Below are positions 27,205-35,403 of a stretch of 64,000 nucleotides of DNA, piece after piece. Each line of letters begins with the position of its first letter. Position 1 is the stretch's first letter. The notes below the pieces were generated by a model that saw nothing but the letters and a program-made list of their open reading frames with translations, had not been told where the DNA came from and made no database searches. Origin of the DNA: Lysobacterales bacterium (GTDB lineage: Bacteria > Pseudomonadota > Gammaproteobacteria > Xanthomonadales > Xanthomonadaceae); assembly GCA_019510125.1 (NCBI GenBank), contig JAEKKX010000022.1, forward strand, positions 40,223 to 104,222, given 5' to 3'. Position numbers and translations under genes: made by a program.

Positions 27205-28136
27205 GCGACGAGCTGCGCCGGTCGCGGATGCTCGACCACGCCCTGCGCCTGATCCACGGCGGCCACGACGACCAGGCGATCGACGTCCTCACCCGGCTGC
27301 TGGGCGAAGCGCCCGACGATGCCGACGCGCACGCGGCGCTGGCGCTGTGCCTGGTCTCGCGCCATCGGCTGCACGCGGCGAAACTCGAGGCCGCGCAGGC
27401 GCTGGCGCTGGAACCCGATGCGGTGCTCGGCCACCTCGCGATGGCGTCGGTGTCGATCGCGCGTCGCGAGTTCCCGGCGGCCGAGGCGCACATCGACGCA
27501 GCCCGCGCGCTCGCGCCGGAGGAACCGCAAAGCTACCGGCTCGCGGCGTCGCTGTACCGCAACTGGGGCCGGGACGCGCGTGCGCTGGAGGAGATCGCCA
27601 AGGCGCATGCGCTCGCCCCCGACGATCCCGCCACGCTCGCCCAGTACGGCCTGCTGCTGTTCCAGGACGGCCGCCGCGACGAGGCCCGACGCTTCGCCGA
27701 GCGCGCCCTCGAACGCGATCCCGAGCACGTCGAAGCGCTGACCCTGCTCGGCCACTGCGACCTCGCCGCGGGCCGGGTCGAGGACGCCCGCGCCCATGCC
27801 GTGTGGGCGCTGCAGAACGAGCCCGGCGACGTCGGCGCGCTGACCCTGCTCTCGGCGATCAAGGCCCGGCGCAGTTGGCTGCTCGGCCTGTGGTGGCGAT
27901 TCCAGACCTGGGTGACCGCGGGCACCAATCGCCGCGCCATCGCGCTGCTGGTCGGCCTGTATCTGGTGTACCGGATCGCAGACGTCGCGCTGCGCGAGCA
28001 GGGCCTCGAGGACGGCGCCGCATGGCTGTCCTTCGCCTGGCTCGGGTTCTGCGTCTACACGTGGTTCGCGCCGTCGATCTTCCTGCGCAGCCTGCGCCGC
28101 GAGTTCGAGACCGTGCGACTGCGTCCCGACTACTGA
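27201..28136 (+). CDS. TPR protein with C-terminal membrane segments, AAA+ module
   Basis: 311 residues. Residues ~10-220 are tandem tetratricopeptide repeats, with helix pairs ending in ALxLxPDD-type turns about every 34 residues (DADAHAALALCLV, PEEPQSYRLAASLYR, PEHVEALTLLGHCDL). Two hydrophobic segments follow near ~245-265 and ~280-300 (AIALLVGLYLVYRI, WLSFAWLGFCVYTWF). It has the shape of a membrane-tethered adaptor presenting partners to the ATPase. The start is coupled by ATGA to the gene before it; the 3' end is convergent with the PHA operon. Confidence 0.78.
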   Translation: MSDELRRSRMLDHALRLIHGGHDDQAIDVLTRLLGEAPDDADAHAALALCLVSRHRLHAAKLEAAQALALEPDAVLGHLAMASVSIARREFPAAEAHIDAARALAPEEPQSYRLAASLYRNWGRDARALEEIAKAHALAPDDPATLAQYGLLLFQDGRRDEARRFAERALERDPEHVEALTLLGHCDLAAGRVEDARAHAVWALQNEPGDVGALTLLSAIKARRSWLLGLWWRFQTWVTAGTNRRAIALLVGLYLVYRIADVALREQGLEDGAAWLSFAWLGFCVYTWFAPSIFLRSLRREFETVRLRPDY

Positions 28137-28161
28137 CGACGCCCGCCGCCGGGGCCGCCGC

Positions 28162-28680
28162 TCAGTCCGGCGGCCGCGCCCACTGCTCGCGCGTCGCCGC
28201 CGCGGAATTCGCGTGCAACCAGGGCCACCAGCCGCGGCCGGTGATGGCGTAGCGGTCCGCGGCGCGTTCGAAACGGTTGCGCACGCTGACCCCGCCATGC
28301 AGGAAGTACAGCGGCAGGAACAGCGGCCCGAGCGCCATGTACTGGAGCACGTGCGCGCGTTCGTGGTCGCCCAGCCGCGTGCGCGGCTGCATGCACCAGC
28401 CGGCGCGATGCGCGTACGTGTCGCACTGGCCGTCGAGCGACTCGCCGGTGCAGAGAATGACGTTGCCGAGGGTCATCGCCCCGCCCGGCCCCAGCGGGAA
28501 CCGCCGGAACACCAGCGCGAAGTCGCGCCGGTCCAGCATCGGCCGCGCGCCCAGCGCCATCCCGGCCGTGCCGGCGACCAGCCCGAGCAGGCTGTTCGGC
28601 GCCGCCCACAGCAGGCCCAGCGCGAACGCGGCGGCGCGGGCGAGGCTCAGGCCTCGGGCGCTTCCGGGATCAGCAGCCAC
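28162..28680 (-). CDS. Membrane protein with HExxH motif, putative metallopeptidase-like
   Basis: 172 residues from a GTG at 28680; the start is unsure because it overlaps the PspC gene by 34 bp and lacks a clear ribosome-binding site. An N-terminal hydrophobic stretch (ARAAAFALGLLWAAP, SLLGLVAGTAGMALG) is followed by GNVILCTG and then HERAHVLQYMALGPLFLPLY, an HExxH-like site, and later RFERAADRYA with a possible third ligand Glu. The pattern belongs to a widespread unnamed family with HERxHVxQYxxxGPLF. Zinc peptidase activity is possible but unproven. Last gene of the PHA operon. Confidence 0.6.
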   Translation of the reverse strand: MAADPGSARGLSLARAAAFALGLLWAAPNSLLGLVAGTAGMALGARPMLDRRDFALVFRRFPLGPGGAMTLGNVILCTGESLDGQCDTYAHRAGWCMQPRTRLGDHERAHVLQYMALGPLFLPLYFLHGGVSVRNRFERAADRYAITGRGWWPWLHANSAAATREQWARPPD

Positions 28681-28850
28681 AGCACGAGATAGACGAGGAT
28701 GCCGGGAAACGCCGCCGAGAACGCCGACACCAGCACGTAGCCGATGCGGGTGAGCGTCGGGTTCCAGCCGAAGCGCGCGGCGATGCCGCCGACCACGCCG
28801 GCGAAGACGCGGCCGTCGCGGATGCGGACCAGGCGCGGGGTCGCGTCCAC
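28647..28850 (-). CDS. PspC domain small membrane protein
   Basis: 67 residues. The sequence RDGRVFAGVVGGIAARFGWNP followed by TLTRIGYVLVSAFSAAFPGILVYLVLWLLIPE is a complete PspC domain. PspC family members sense or transduce envelope stress. GTG at 28850 has GAGGG ~7 nt upstream, inside the tail of the preceding gene; the next gene start overlaps its 3' end. Embedding in a PHA synthase operon is unusual and suggests envelope-linked regulation, but nothing further can be read. Confidence 0.8.
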   Translation of the reverse strand: MDATPRLVRIRDGRVFAGVVGGIAARFGWNPTLTRIGYVLVSAFSAAFPGILVYLVLWLLIPEAPEA

Positions 28851-28860
28851 CGGGCGTCCC

Positions 28861-29241
28861 TCAGTGCGCCGCCGGCGCGGCGCGCAGCGCCTGCAACCGC
28901 CGCTTGAACCACTGCGCCGAGGGCTCGACTGCATGCCCCGCGCACTGCACGTGGTAGGGCTTGCCGCTCATGCTGCTTTCGCTGGCGGCGCGCTCGATGA
29001 ACAGTTCGGCGGTGTCGGCCATGTCGCGCTTGCGCAGGTAGTCGTACTTCTGCTGCAGGTGCGCCTGCGCCTTCTTCGCGTCGTACCAGCTTCCGTTGCG
29101 CTCGAAGCGGCAGCCGGAGGCGCCGAGGCCGGCGATCAGCGCGCCGATCTCGCGCTGCGCCTGCGGCGCCGGCGCGGCGGACGCGGCGCCGGCGCACAGC
29201 AGCGCGACCGCACAGGCCGCACGCAACCGGGAGGCGATCAT
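28861..29241 (-). CDS. DUF5329-like secreted protein
   Basis: 126 residues. Signal peptide ~1-23 (ACAVALLCAGAASAAP), then a compact domain with SGCRFERNGSWYDAKKAQAHL, KYDYLRKR and GKPYHVQCAG, which match the DUF5329 pattern. Two Cys (in GCRF and VQCAG) may form a disulphide. Function unknown. The ATG overlaps the phaC stop by 4 bp, so it is co-translated with PHA synthase. Confidence 0.75.
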   Translation of the reverse strand: MIASRLRAACAVALLCAGAASAAPAPQAQREIGALIAGLGASGCRFERNGSWYDAKKAQAHLQQKYDYLRKRDMADTAELFIERAASESSMSGKPYHVQCAGHAVEPSAQWFKRRLQALRAAPAAH

Positions 29242-30311
29242 TTGGCGCGCCTCGCCAGCCAGTCGTGGATCGCGCCGGGCACTTCCTTCTGCGCGCGGCC
29301 GGAGACGTAGATGCCGATATGGCCGCCGCGGAACGACACCTCGGTGTAGTCCTCGCTGCCGATCAGCCCGCCCAGCGGCTTCGACGCCGACGGCGGCACC
29401 AGGTGGTCCTGCTCGGCGTAGATGTTGAGCACCGGCATGTCGACGAAGCCGAGGTCCACCGCGCGGCCGCCGATCTCGATCCCGCCTTCGACGAAACCGT
29501 TGCCCTGGTAGTACTGCTTGATGAACTGGCGGAACGCCTCGCCCGCCTGGTCCGGCGAATCGAAGATCCACTGCTCCATGCGCAGGAAGTCCTCCATCGC
29601 CTTGCGGTCGTCGAGGATGTCGACCATGCCCACGTACTTCTGCACGAACAGCCGCCACGGCTTGAGCGTCAGGTAGCACAGGTTCATCAGGTCCGCCGGC
29701 ACGTTGCCGAGGGTGTCGACGAACAGGTCGATGTCGAGGCCGCGGGTCCAGTTCGACAGCATGTTGTCGTCGGTGTGGAAATCCACCGGCGTCACCATGG
29801 TGATCAGGTTCCTGACCTTGCCCGGGTGCAGCGCGGCGTAGCTCAGCGAGAACGCGCCGCCCTGGCAGATGCCGAGCAGGTTGATCGCGTCCAGCCGGTG
29901 CGCGGCGCGCAGGTGGTCCACCGCGCCGCCGAGGAAGCGCTCGATGTAGTCCTCGAGGGTCAGGAAGCGATCGGCGCGGTCGGTGTAGCCCCAGTCGATC
30001 AGGTACACGTCCTCGCCCAGCGCGAGCAGGTTCTTCACCAGCGAACGGTCGTCCTGGAGGTCGACCATGTACGGCCGGTTGACCAGCGCGTAGCAGATCA
30101 GGATCGGCACCTTCGCGGTGGGCGCGCGCGGGCCCTTGAAGCGGTACAGCACGACCTTGCCGTCACGCCAGACTTCTTCCTTGTCGGTGACGCCGTAGTG
30201 GACGTCGCCGAGCTCGCCGAGCGTGGCCAGCCCGGCGCCGAGCTTCTGCTGGAGGGTCAGGGCCTCGTCGGCCAGCTTCTCGGGCGAGACATCGAACGGA
30301 TTGGCGTACAT
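29238..30311 (-). CDS. phaC: Class III poly(3-hydroxyalkanoate) synthase, subunit PhaC
   Basis: 357 residues, the usual length of class III PhaC (class I is ~590). The lipase-like box GICQGG places the nucleophile Cys at 149; the Asp (AEQDHLVPP) and His (RGGHIG) of the triad follow in order. WGYTDRADR and NMLSNWTRG are class III blocks. It polymerises 3-hydroxyacyl-CoA into storage granules in the cytoplasm together with PhaE. Its start is one base after the phaE stop and its stop overlaps the next gene. The oligomer hydrolase at 33422 is a likely degradation partner. Confidence 0.93.
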   Translation of the reverse strand: MYANPFDVSPEKLADEALTLQQKLGAGLATLGELGDVHYGVTDKEEVWRDGKVVLYRFKGPRAPTAKVPILICYALVNRPYMVDLQDDRSLVKNLLALGEDVYLIDWGYTDRADRFLTLEDYIERFLGGAVDHLRAAHRLDAINLLGICQGGAFSLSYAALHPGKVRNLITMVTPVDFHTDDNMLSNWTRGLDIDLFVDTLGNVPADLMNLCYLTLKPWRLFVQKYVGMVDILDDRKAMEDFLRMEQWIFDSPDQAGEAFRQFIKQYYQGNGFVEGGIEIGGRAVDLGFVDMPVLNIYAEQDHLVPPSASKPLGGLIGSEDYTEVSFRGGHIGIYVSGRAQKEVPGAIHDWLARRAK

Positions 30312-30312
30312 C

Positions 30313-31623
30313 TCAGCGCCCCTTCTTCTTCGCGGTCCTGGCCGGCAGCGGCTTCAGCGGCTCCGGCATCGGGATGGCGGCGATCGCCGGACGCGCGGCG
30401 CGCTTGCTCGCGGCCGGCGCGGCGGCGCGGGTGGCCGCCCGGGTCTTCGACGCCGGCTTCGCGGCCTTGTTCGCGGCGGCCTGCTTCGCGACGGCCCGCT
30501 TGGCCGCGGGCTTCTTCGCCGCGGACCGGCCCGCGGTCGCGGTCGGCGCGGCGGCGGCGCGCTGCGACGCCCGCGCCCGACGTGCGGCCGGCTGCGCGGC
30601 TGCGGAGGGTGCGGGCGCTTCGGCGTCCGCTGCGGCCGCCGGCGCGGGACGCCGTGCCGGCGCCGCGGGCTCGCGGCCGGCGGACATCCGGCGCACCTGG
30701 CGTTCGAGTTCGGCGATGCGCCTGTGCGCGGCGTCGACCTCGGTGCGGCCGGGCATGCCGAACAGCGCGGCCATGCGCTCGACCTCGCCCTGGACGCCGG
30801 CGCGGACCTGCATCTGCGCGTTGACCAGGTCGCCGTAGACGCGGCGGAAGCGCGGCGACAGCGCGATTTCGGCGTAGGCCTCCTCGGCGGCGTCGATCCA
30901 CAGGTCGAACAGCGCCCGCGCCGACTGCAACTGGCGCCCCGGTTCGCTGCGCTCCTCGAGCTTGCGCTCGAAGCGCTCGAACGCGTCGCGTCCGGCTTCC
31001 AGCAGCAGCGCGGTGTAGTCGTCGTTCTTCTGCTGCAGCGTGGTCACCGCCGCGGCGAGCGCCTGCCAGCGTTCCTGGTGCTCGCGCGCCGGGCCGAACG
31101 CCGGCATCCGCAGCCACTGCAGGCCGTCCTGGCGCAGGCCGCCGAGCATCGCGCCGAACGGCATGCCGGAGAACATCCCCGGCAGCATGCCGGACAGCAT
31201 CGGCGCGACCTGGGCATACCAGCCGTCGAAGCCGGTCTGGCCGCGGCCGCCGAGGCCGTCGAACAGCGTCGCGAAGCCCTGCCCGCCGCCGAGCGCGTCC
31301 TTCCACGCCGCGGCGATGTCGCCGGCGCTGGCGTTGCGGCCGGCGAACTGCTCGGCGACGCCCTGCATCGCCCCGAACCACTGCCGGGCCTGCGCGGAGA
31401 AGCGTTCGATCAGGTCGCCGGCGTCGCCGCGGGCGTGGCCGCCGGCGAGCCGGCTCCAGCCGTCGAGCGCGGCCCGCCACGGGTCGGCCGGCGCTGCGGG
31501 CGCGCCCGCGGAACGCATCGCATCGGTCATGGCCTGCCAGTACTGCCGGGCCAGCGCGCCGACATCGGGCATGCCGCCGAAGCCCGCGCCGCCCATTCCT
31601 CCCGCACCGCCTGCTGTCCGCAT
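30313..31623 (-). CDS. phaE: Class III PHA synthase subunit PhaE with histone H1-like tail
   Basis: 436 residues. Residues ~30-300 are the PhaE core: helical, QYWQAMTD near the start, DLWIDAAEEAYAEI and SPRFRRVYGDLVNAQM near the end. Residues ~325-436 form a long low-complexity tail of Ala, Lys, Arg and Pro (AAKKPAAKRAVAKQAA) like histone H1 or AlgP tails. PhaE activates PhaC. The tail is longer and more basic than typical PhaE; it may bind nucleic acid and tether granules to the nucleoid, as PhaM does in Cupriavidus (inference). First gene of the operon. Confidence 0.87.
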   Translation of the reverse strand: MRTAGGAGGMGGAGFGGMPDVGALARQYWQAMTDAMRSAGAPAAPADPWRAALDGWSRLAGGHARGDAGDLIERFSAQARQWFGAMQGVAEQFAGRNASAGDIAAAWKDALGGGQGFATLFDGLGGRGQTGFDGWYAQVAPMLSGMLPGMFSGMPFGAMLGGLRQDGLQWLRMPAFGPAREHQERWQALAAAVTTLQQKNDDYTALLLEAGRDAFERFERKLEERSEPGRQLQSARALFDLWIDAAEEAYAEIALSPRFRRVYGDLVNAQMQVRAGVQGEVERMAALFGMPGRTEVDAAHRRIAELERQVRRMSAGREPAAPARRPAPAAAADAEAPAPSAAAQPAARRARASQRAAAAPTATAGRSAAKKPAAKRAVAKQAAANKAAKPASKTRAATRAAAPAASKRAARPAIAAIPMPEPLKPLPARTAKKKGR

Positions 31624-31719
31624 CGCCTCGCTCCCGGTCAGAGGCGGCCATCATAGCAACGCCTGCCGCAGTGCATCATCGCCGCAGCCGGCCACGCACC
31701 GCCGCGGGTCGAGGCCCGT

Positions 31720-32340
31720 TCACCACTTCGGGATGCGCAGGGTCTTGCTGATCATCAGCGAGCCGGACAGGGCGTAGGCCAGCACCAGCGGGTGGAACAC
31801 CCCGCCGGCGACGCGATAGGCGCCGAACCAGAAATCGTGGCCGATGCGGCCGTCGTCGACCGCGATCACCAGCATCACCACCAGCGCCAGGCTGGTCGGG
31901 ATCGGCGTGCCCTCGAAATACTCCACCTTGTCGCGCTCGCCCGACAACTGCTCGGCGGTGATGTTGAAGCGCGCCAGCCGGCTGACGCCGCAGCAGACGA
32001 AATAACCGAGCACCAGCCAGTCCCAGGCGCCCTGCAGGCCGGCGGCGAAGCCGAGCGCGGCCGGGGCCACGCCGAACGAGATCACGTCGGCCAGCGAGTC
32101 CAGTTCCCGGCCCAGCGTGGACGAGGACTGGCGCCAGCGCGCGACCCGGCCGTCGAGCGCGTCGAACACGAACGCCAGCGGCACCAGCGCCGCGCCGATC
32201 AGCAGGTCGTGCTTGCTGCCGGACTGCATGTAGCGCAGCGCGCAGAACACCGCGCTCACCCCGCAGAACGCGTTGGCCAGGGTCAGCCAGTCGGCCAGGT
32301 GGAAGTCGCGCAGCATCGAGAAATGGCGGCGGATCATCAT
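31720..32340 (-). CDS. pssA: CDP-diacylglycerol--serine O-phosphatidyltransferase family protein
   Basis: 206 residues, several membrane spans. The CDP-alcohol phosphotransferase motif reads DALDGRVAR, then GRELDSLADVISFG, with all conserved Asp. Family length and the N-terminus (MLRDFHLADWLTLANAF) match bacterial type II PssA, which makes phosphatidylserine, the precursor of phosphatidylethanolamine. Two adjacent ATGs at 32340 and 32337 are possible. The preceding gene ends 4 bp upstream. Confidence 0.83.
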   Translation of the reverse strand: MMIRRHFSMLRDFHLADWLTLANAFCGVSAVFCALRYMQSGSKHDLLIGAALVPLAFVFDALDGRVARWRQSSSTLGRELDSLADVISFGVAPAALGFAAGLQGAWDWLVLGYFVCCGVSRLARFNITAEQLSGERDKVEYFEGTPIPTSLALVVMLVIAVDDGRIGHDFWFGAYRVAGGVFHPLVLAYALSGSLMISKTLRIPKW

Positions 32341-32344
32341 CCCT

Positions 32345-33271
32345 TCAGTGCTCCCGGCCGGCGGATGCGGCCCTGCGTTGATCGTACTCGCGTCGGTTGC
32401 GCAGCGCCTGCAGTTCGCCCCGCGACAGCGCCGCGCTGCGCCGGACCTCGGCCACGAATCGGCGCGCCAGCGGCGCCGGCAGCCGGGCCTGCGCGGCATC
32501 GCGGCGGACGTAGTCGTGGATCGTCTTCTGCGCCCACGGGTCGAAGGCGTCGGTGTCGAGGCTCTGCACGCTGTCGAGGAAGATCTGCGAGGTCGGCGCC
32601 ACCACCCGCACCTCGCGGCCGTCGGGCGCGTCGAAGGCCCACACCGCGACGGTGTGGTTCGCCGTCGGCCACAGCAGGCCGACGCGCGAACGCCGCGACA
32701 GTCCCAGGCCGTGCGCGACCACCGCGAACAGCGCGGACAGTTCGTCGCACTCGGCGACCGCGGTCGTCGCGGGCAGCGGGTCGGCCGCCGGCGCATCGGC
32801 CGCCCGCCACTGCGTCCAGACGGCGTCGGAGCGCGGCTGACGGTCGGTGATCCGCCATTCCAGCCCCCACAGGCCGCCGGCGCGGGTCACCTCGAACGCC
32901 AGCCGCACGCGCACGAAATCGGCGTAGAGCGCGTCGTCCTCGGGAAGCGCATGGCGCAGGCGCAGACGGCGCCAGTCCTCGCGCACCGCGGGCGCGGCGG
33001 CGAGCGCAGGCAGTTCGGCGGAGAGCGCGTCGAACAGCGCGCCGGCCCCGACTTCGCGCAGGCCCTCGAACGGCAGCGGCGCGCCCGATGCCGGGACAGA
33101 CGCGATCGATGCGGACCGGGCCACCGGCGTGGTCGCGGCGGCGGCGGTGGAGACATCTGCGGCGGACACCTCTGCGGTCGAGGCCACGGCGCTGGCCGCC
33201 GGCGGCGATGCCGGCGACGTGCAGGATGCGGCGGACAGCGACGCGACCAGGCCGCAGGCGGCCCACCGCAT
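32345..33271 (-). CDS. Hypothetical exported protein
   Basis: 308 residues from the ATG at 33271, which follows GGAACGGAAAT. An ATG at 33310 lacks a ribosome-binding site. The N-terminus (CGLVASLSAASC) resembles a lipoprotein signal, followed by a low-complexity Ala/Ser/Val linker. The globular part carries ECDELSALFAVVAHGLGL, NHTVAVW and FDPWAQKTIHDYVRR. The Cys, His and Asp in those blocks are in the order of a transglutaminase-like triad, but this is only suggestive. Tightly linked to pssA. Confidence 0.6.
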   Translation of the reverse strand: MRWAACGLVASLSAASCTSPASPPAASAVASTAEVSAADVSTAAAATTPVARSASIASVPASGAPLPFEGLREVGAGALFDALSAELPALAAAPAVREDWRRLRLRHALPEDDALYADFVRVRLAFEVTRAGGLWGLEWRITDRQPRSDAVWTQWRAADAPAADPLPATTAVAECDELSALFAVVAHGLGLSRRSRVGLLWPTANHTVAVWAFDAPDGREVRVVAPTSQIFLDSVQSLDTDAFDPWAQKTIHDYVRRDAAQARLPAPLARRFVAEVRRSAALSRGELQALRNRREYDQRRAASAGREH

Positions 33272-33340
33272 CCGGATTTCCGTTCCTGCCGCCGCGTGCG
33301 CGCCTCGCATGCGCGCAGCGTGCCAGCCGCGTCGCGGGAC

Positions 33341-33415
33341 GACAAGTCGCCTCGCGACAGCTCGGCTCGTGACAGCTCGGGTCGCGACGGGCCGGCTCGC
33401 GACAAGCGGCGACGC
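33341..33415. repeat. Five tandem 15-bp repeats
   Basis: Consensus GACARSYCGGCTCGC, units at 33341, 33356, 33371, 33386 and 33401. It fills most of the 150-bp gap between the hydrolase stop and the next gene. No CRISPR-like spacers. Confidence 0.8.
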
Positions 33416-33421
33416 CGCGCC

Positions 33422-35281
33422 TCAGGGCAGCGCGAGATGCTCCGCGGTCATCGGCTTGCCGGCGCGCGGCACGGTCTGGAAGGTCGTGTCGGCGGGCATC
33501 GCACCCTGGCCGTCCAACGCGGCCATCGTCCGGTCGAGCGCGGCGTACACGTACGGCAGCAGCGGCAGGTAGCGCGCGCCGTAGTCCGGCAGTCCGAGGA
33601 AGGCGTCGAAGTGCTGGGCGTGGCGCACCTGCCAGAAGCGCACGTCGCGCCCGGCCGCCTGCGCCCGGGCGACGTAGGGCGCGCTGGTGAAGGCCATCGG
33701 GATCAGGCCGTCGTCGGTGCCGTGGATCACCGTCACCGGCAGGCCGGCGCGCGGCAGGCCGGCGCGGGTCTCGGCGATGCCGCGACGGACGCGCTCGGCG
33801 TCGATCGACGCCCCGCTCCACAGCCCGCGCAGGCAGCGCAGCCGGGTCAGGCCGGGATCGACCTTCGCCACTTCGTCGACGATGCCGACGCCGGCGCCCG
33901 GCGGAATGCCGCTGGCGTCGCTCCACCACGCCGCGCGCTCGGCGGCGCTGGCCGGACGCGGCGAACCGTCGGGATTCTGCAGCGCGAAGCCGTAGCCGCA
34001 GGGATGTTCGCCCACGCCGTAGCGACCGTAGGCCGAGGCGTAGGTCACCGCGACCGCACGCCACAGGTCGAAACCGACGCTGAGCGCGCCGGCGCGCAGC
34101 GCCTCGTCGCTCCAGCCGGCGGCGCGCAGCCGGGCGTGGGCATCGCGGGCCTGCGCGTCGGCGTCGTCGCCGTCGATCAACCCCGCGGCGCGCAGCGAGG
34201 CGCACTGGTGGGTCCACAGCGGCCTGGCCTGCGCCTGCAGCGGCGGCTGCGGCAGGCCGTCCATCGCCAGCAGCGCGCACGGCATCAGCAGCGCGGCCTC
34301 GGTGGTGTAGTCGTACAGCGCGCGCGCACCGTCGGCGTCGGCCGCGTAGACGCTGGGTTCGCCGGCGACGACGGCGTCCAGCCAGTCGCCGTCCAGTTCG
34401 GCCGCGCGCAGCACCGCGCCGCCGCCGTTGGAGATGCCGACCGCGACCACCCGGGTGTTCGCGAACGTGAACGGCGCGTCGTCGGGAAAGGCCTGCGCCA
34501 GCGCGTGCAGGCCGAATTCGGCAGCCTGGCGCACGTGCCGGCCCCAGTCGGCCTCGGGATTGTCCTTCGAGTGCGCATGCTTGAACGCGACCCCGTGCGC
34601 GCCCGCAGGCGCGTCGGGCGCGAACGCGAGCCCGCCGTCCGCGACCGCGCCGGTGGCGCCGTCGGCGCGCACGCCGACGCCGGCGTCGAGATCGAAATAA
34701 TCGGTGCCGGTGCCCTTGTCGGTGTAGGCCACGGCGCAGCCCTTCGGCAGGCCCCACGCGCCCGCGACCGCGATCGCGCCGTACACGCCGCGCGAACCGG
34801 ACGACGGCGCCACCAGCAGGCAGCGGCGCTTGCGGTCGAAGGCGTCGGGCACCTGCACCAGCACGCGATGCGGCTGGCGCGCGCCAGGCACGGTCGCCAG
34901 CGCCGAGAATTCGCGTCCCGGCACGTTGGCGGTGCTGCCGTACAGTTCGCCGTAGCCGCCGCCGGGCGCGAGATCGGCGATCCCGCGCCAGTTGCTCCAC
35001 AGCGCGCGACGGCGCAGTTCGGCCGGGGTCGGTGCGTTCGGATCGGCGAACGCCGGCGGCGCGAGGCTGCGCAGGCCGGCCAGGCCCAGTCCCGCGGTCA
35101 GCAGATCGTCGCCGTCGCGGTGGAGGGTCTGGCGTTCGGCGCTGAACATCGTGCGGGCTCCGGCGGTGGCGTGGTCGGGCGTTCCCCGCGAAGACGGCGT
35201 GCCGGCGCAGGCGGCCAGCAGCGGAACGAGCGCAAGCGCCGCGAACAGGCGCGGCGCGATTCGGAAGGACATCGGACTCAT
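33422..35281 (-). CDS. D-3-hydroxybutyrate oligomer hydrolase (lipoprotein)
   Basis: 619 residues. Lipoprotein signal LALVPLLAAC near the N-terminus. The sequence matches the 3HBOH family: GDDLLTAGLGLAGL, LVAPSSGSRGVYGAIAVAGAW, ending in EHLALP. The nucleophile is in VGISNGGG, with Asp and His near HGTDDGLIP and VRHAQHFDAF. It hydrolyses short 3-hydroxybutyrate oligomers released from PHB; the lipoprotein form would act in the periplasm or outside. It fits the PHA synthase genes nearby. ATG at 35281 lies only 8 nt from a candidate -10, so 35272 may be used instead. Confidence 0.85.
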   Translation of the reverse strand: MSPMSFRIAPRLFAALALVPLLAACAGTPSSRGTPDHATAGARTMFSAERQTLHRDGDDLLTAGLGLAGLRSLAPPAFADPNAPTPAELRRRALWSNWRGIADLAPGGGYGELYGSTANVPGREFSALATVPGARQPHRVLVQVPDAFDRKRRCLLVAPSSGSRGVYGAIAVAGAWGLPKGCAVAYTDKGTGTDYFDLDAGVGVRADGATGAVADGGLAFAPDAPAGAHGVAFKHAHSKDNPEADWGRHVRQAAEFGLHALAQAFPDDAPFTFANTRVVAVGISNGGGAVLRAAELDGDWLDAVVAGEPSVYAADADGARALYDYTTEAALLMPCALLAMDGLPQPPLQAQARPLWTHQCASLRAAGLIDGDDADAQARDAHARLRAAGWSDEALRAGALSVGFDLWRAVAVTYASAYGRYGVGEHPCGYGFALQNPDGSPRPASAAERAAWWSDASGIPPGAGVGIVDEVAKVDPGLTRLRCLRGLWSGASIDAERVRRGIAETRAGLPRAGLPVTVIHGTDDGLIPMAFTSAPYVARAQAAGRDVRFWQVRHAQHFDAFLGLPDYGARYLPLLPYVYAALDRTMAALDGQGAMPADTTFQTVPRAGKPMTAEHLALP

Positions 35282-35288
35282 CGTCCAC

Positions 35289-35371
35289 ACCCTAGCAGGC
35301 GAACCCGGACCGGGCATCGTACTTTGGTACCAGCCGGCCGCGCCGCGGGCATCGTTGCGCCCTGCTAGGCT
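35289..35371. promoter_or_regulatory. Divergent promoter region of hydrolase and LuxR genes
   Basis: CCTAGCAGG (35291-35299) and CCTGCTAGG (35361-35369) are inverted copies of one extended -10: TAGGGT for the hydrolase (minus, 35289-35294) and TAGGCT for the regulator (plus, 35366-35371). Between them lies GTACTTTGGTACC (35319-35331), a possible regulator site. Confidence 0.5.
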
Positions 35372-35403
35372 TGGCGGGTCCCGCCGTCTTCGCGCTCGAC
35401 CCC

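Noticed and set aside
33341..33415. Possible CRISPR array
   Set aside because: Units of 15 bp are contiguous with no spacers and no cas genes are nearby.
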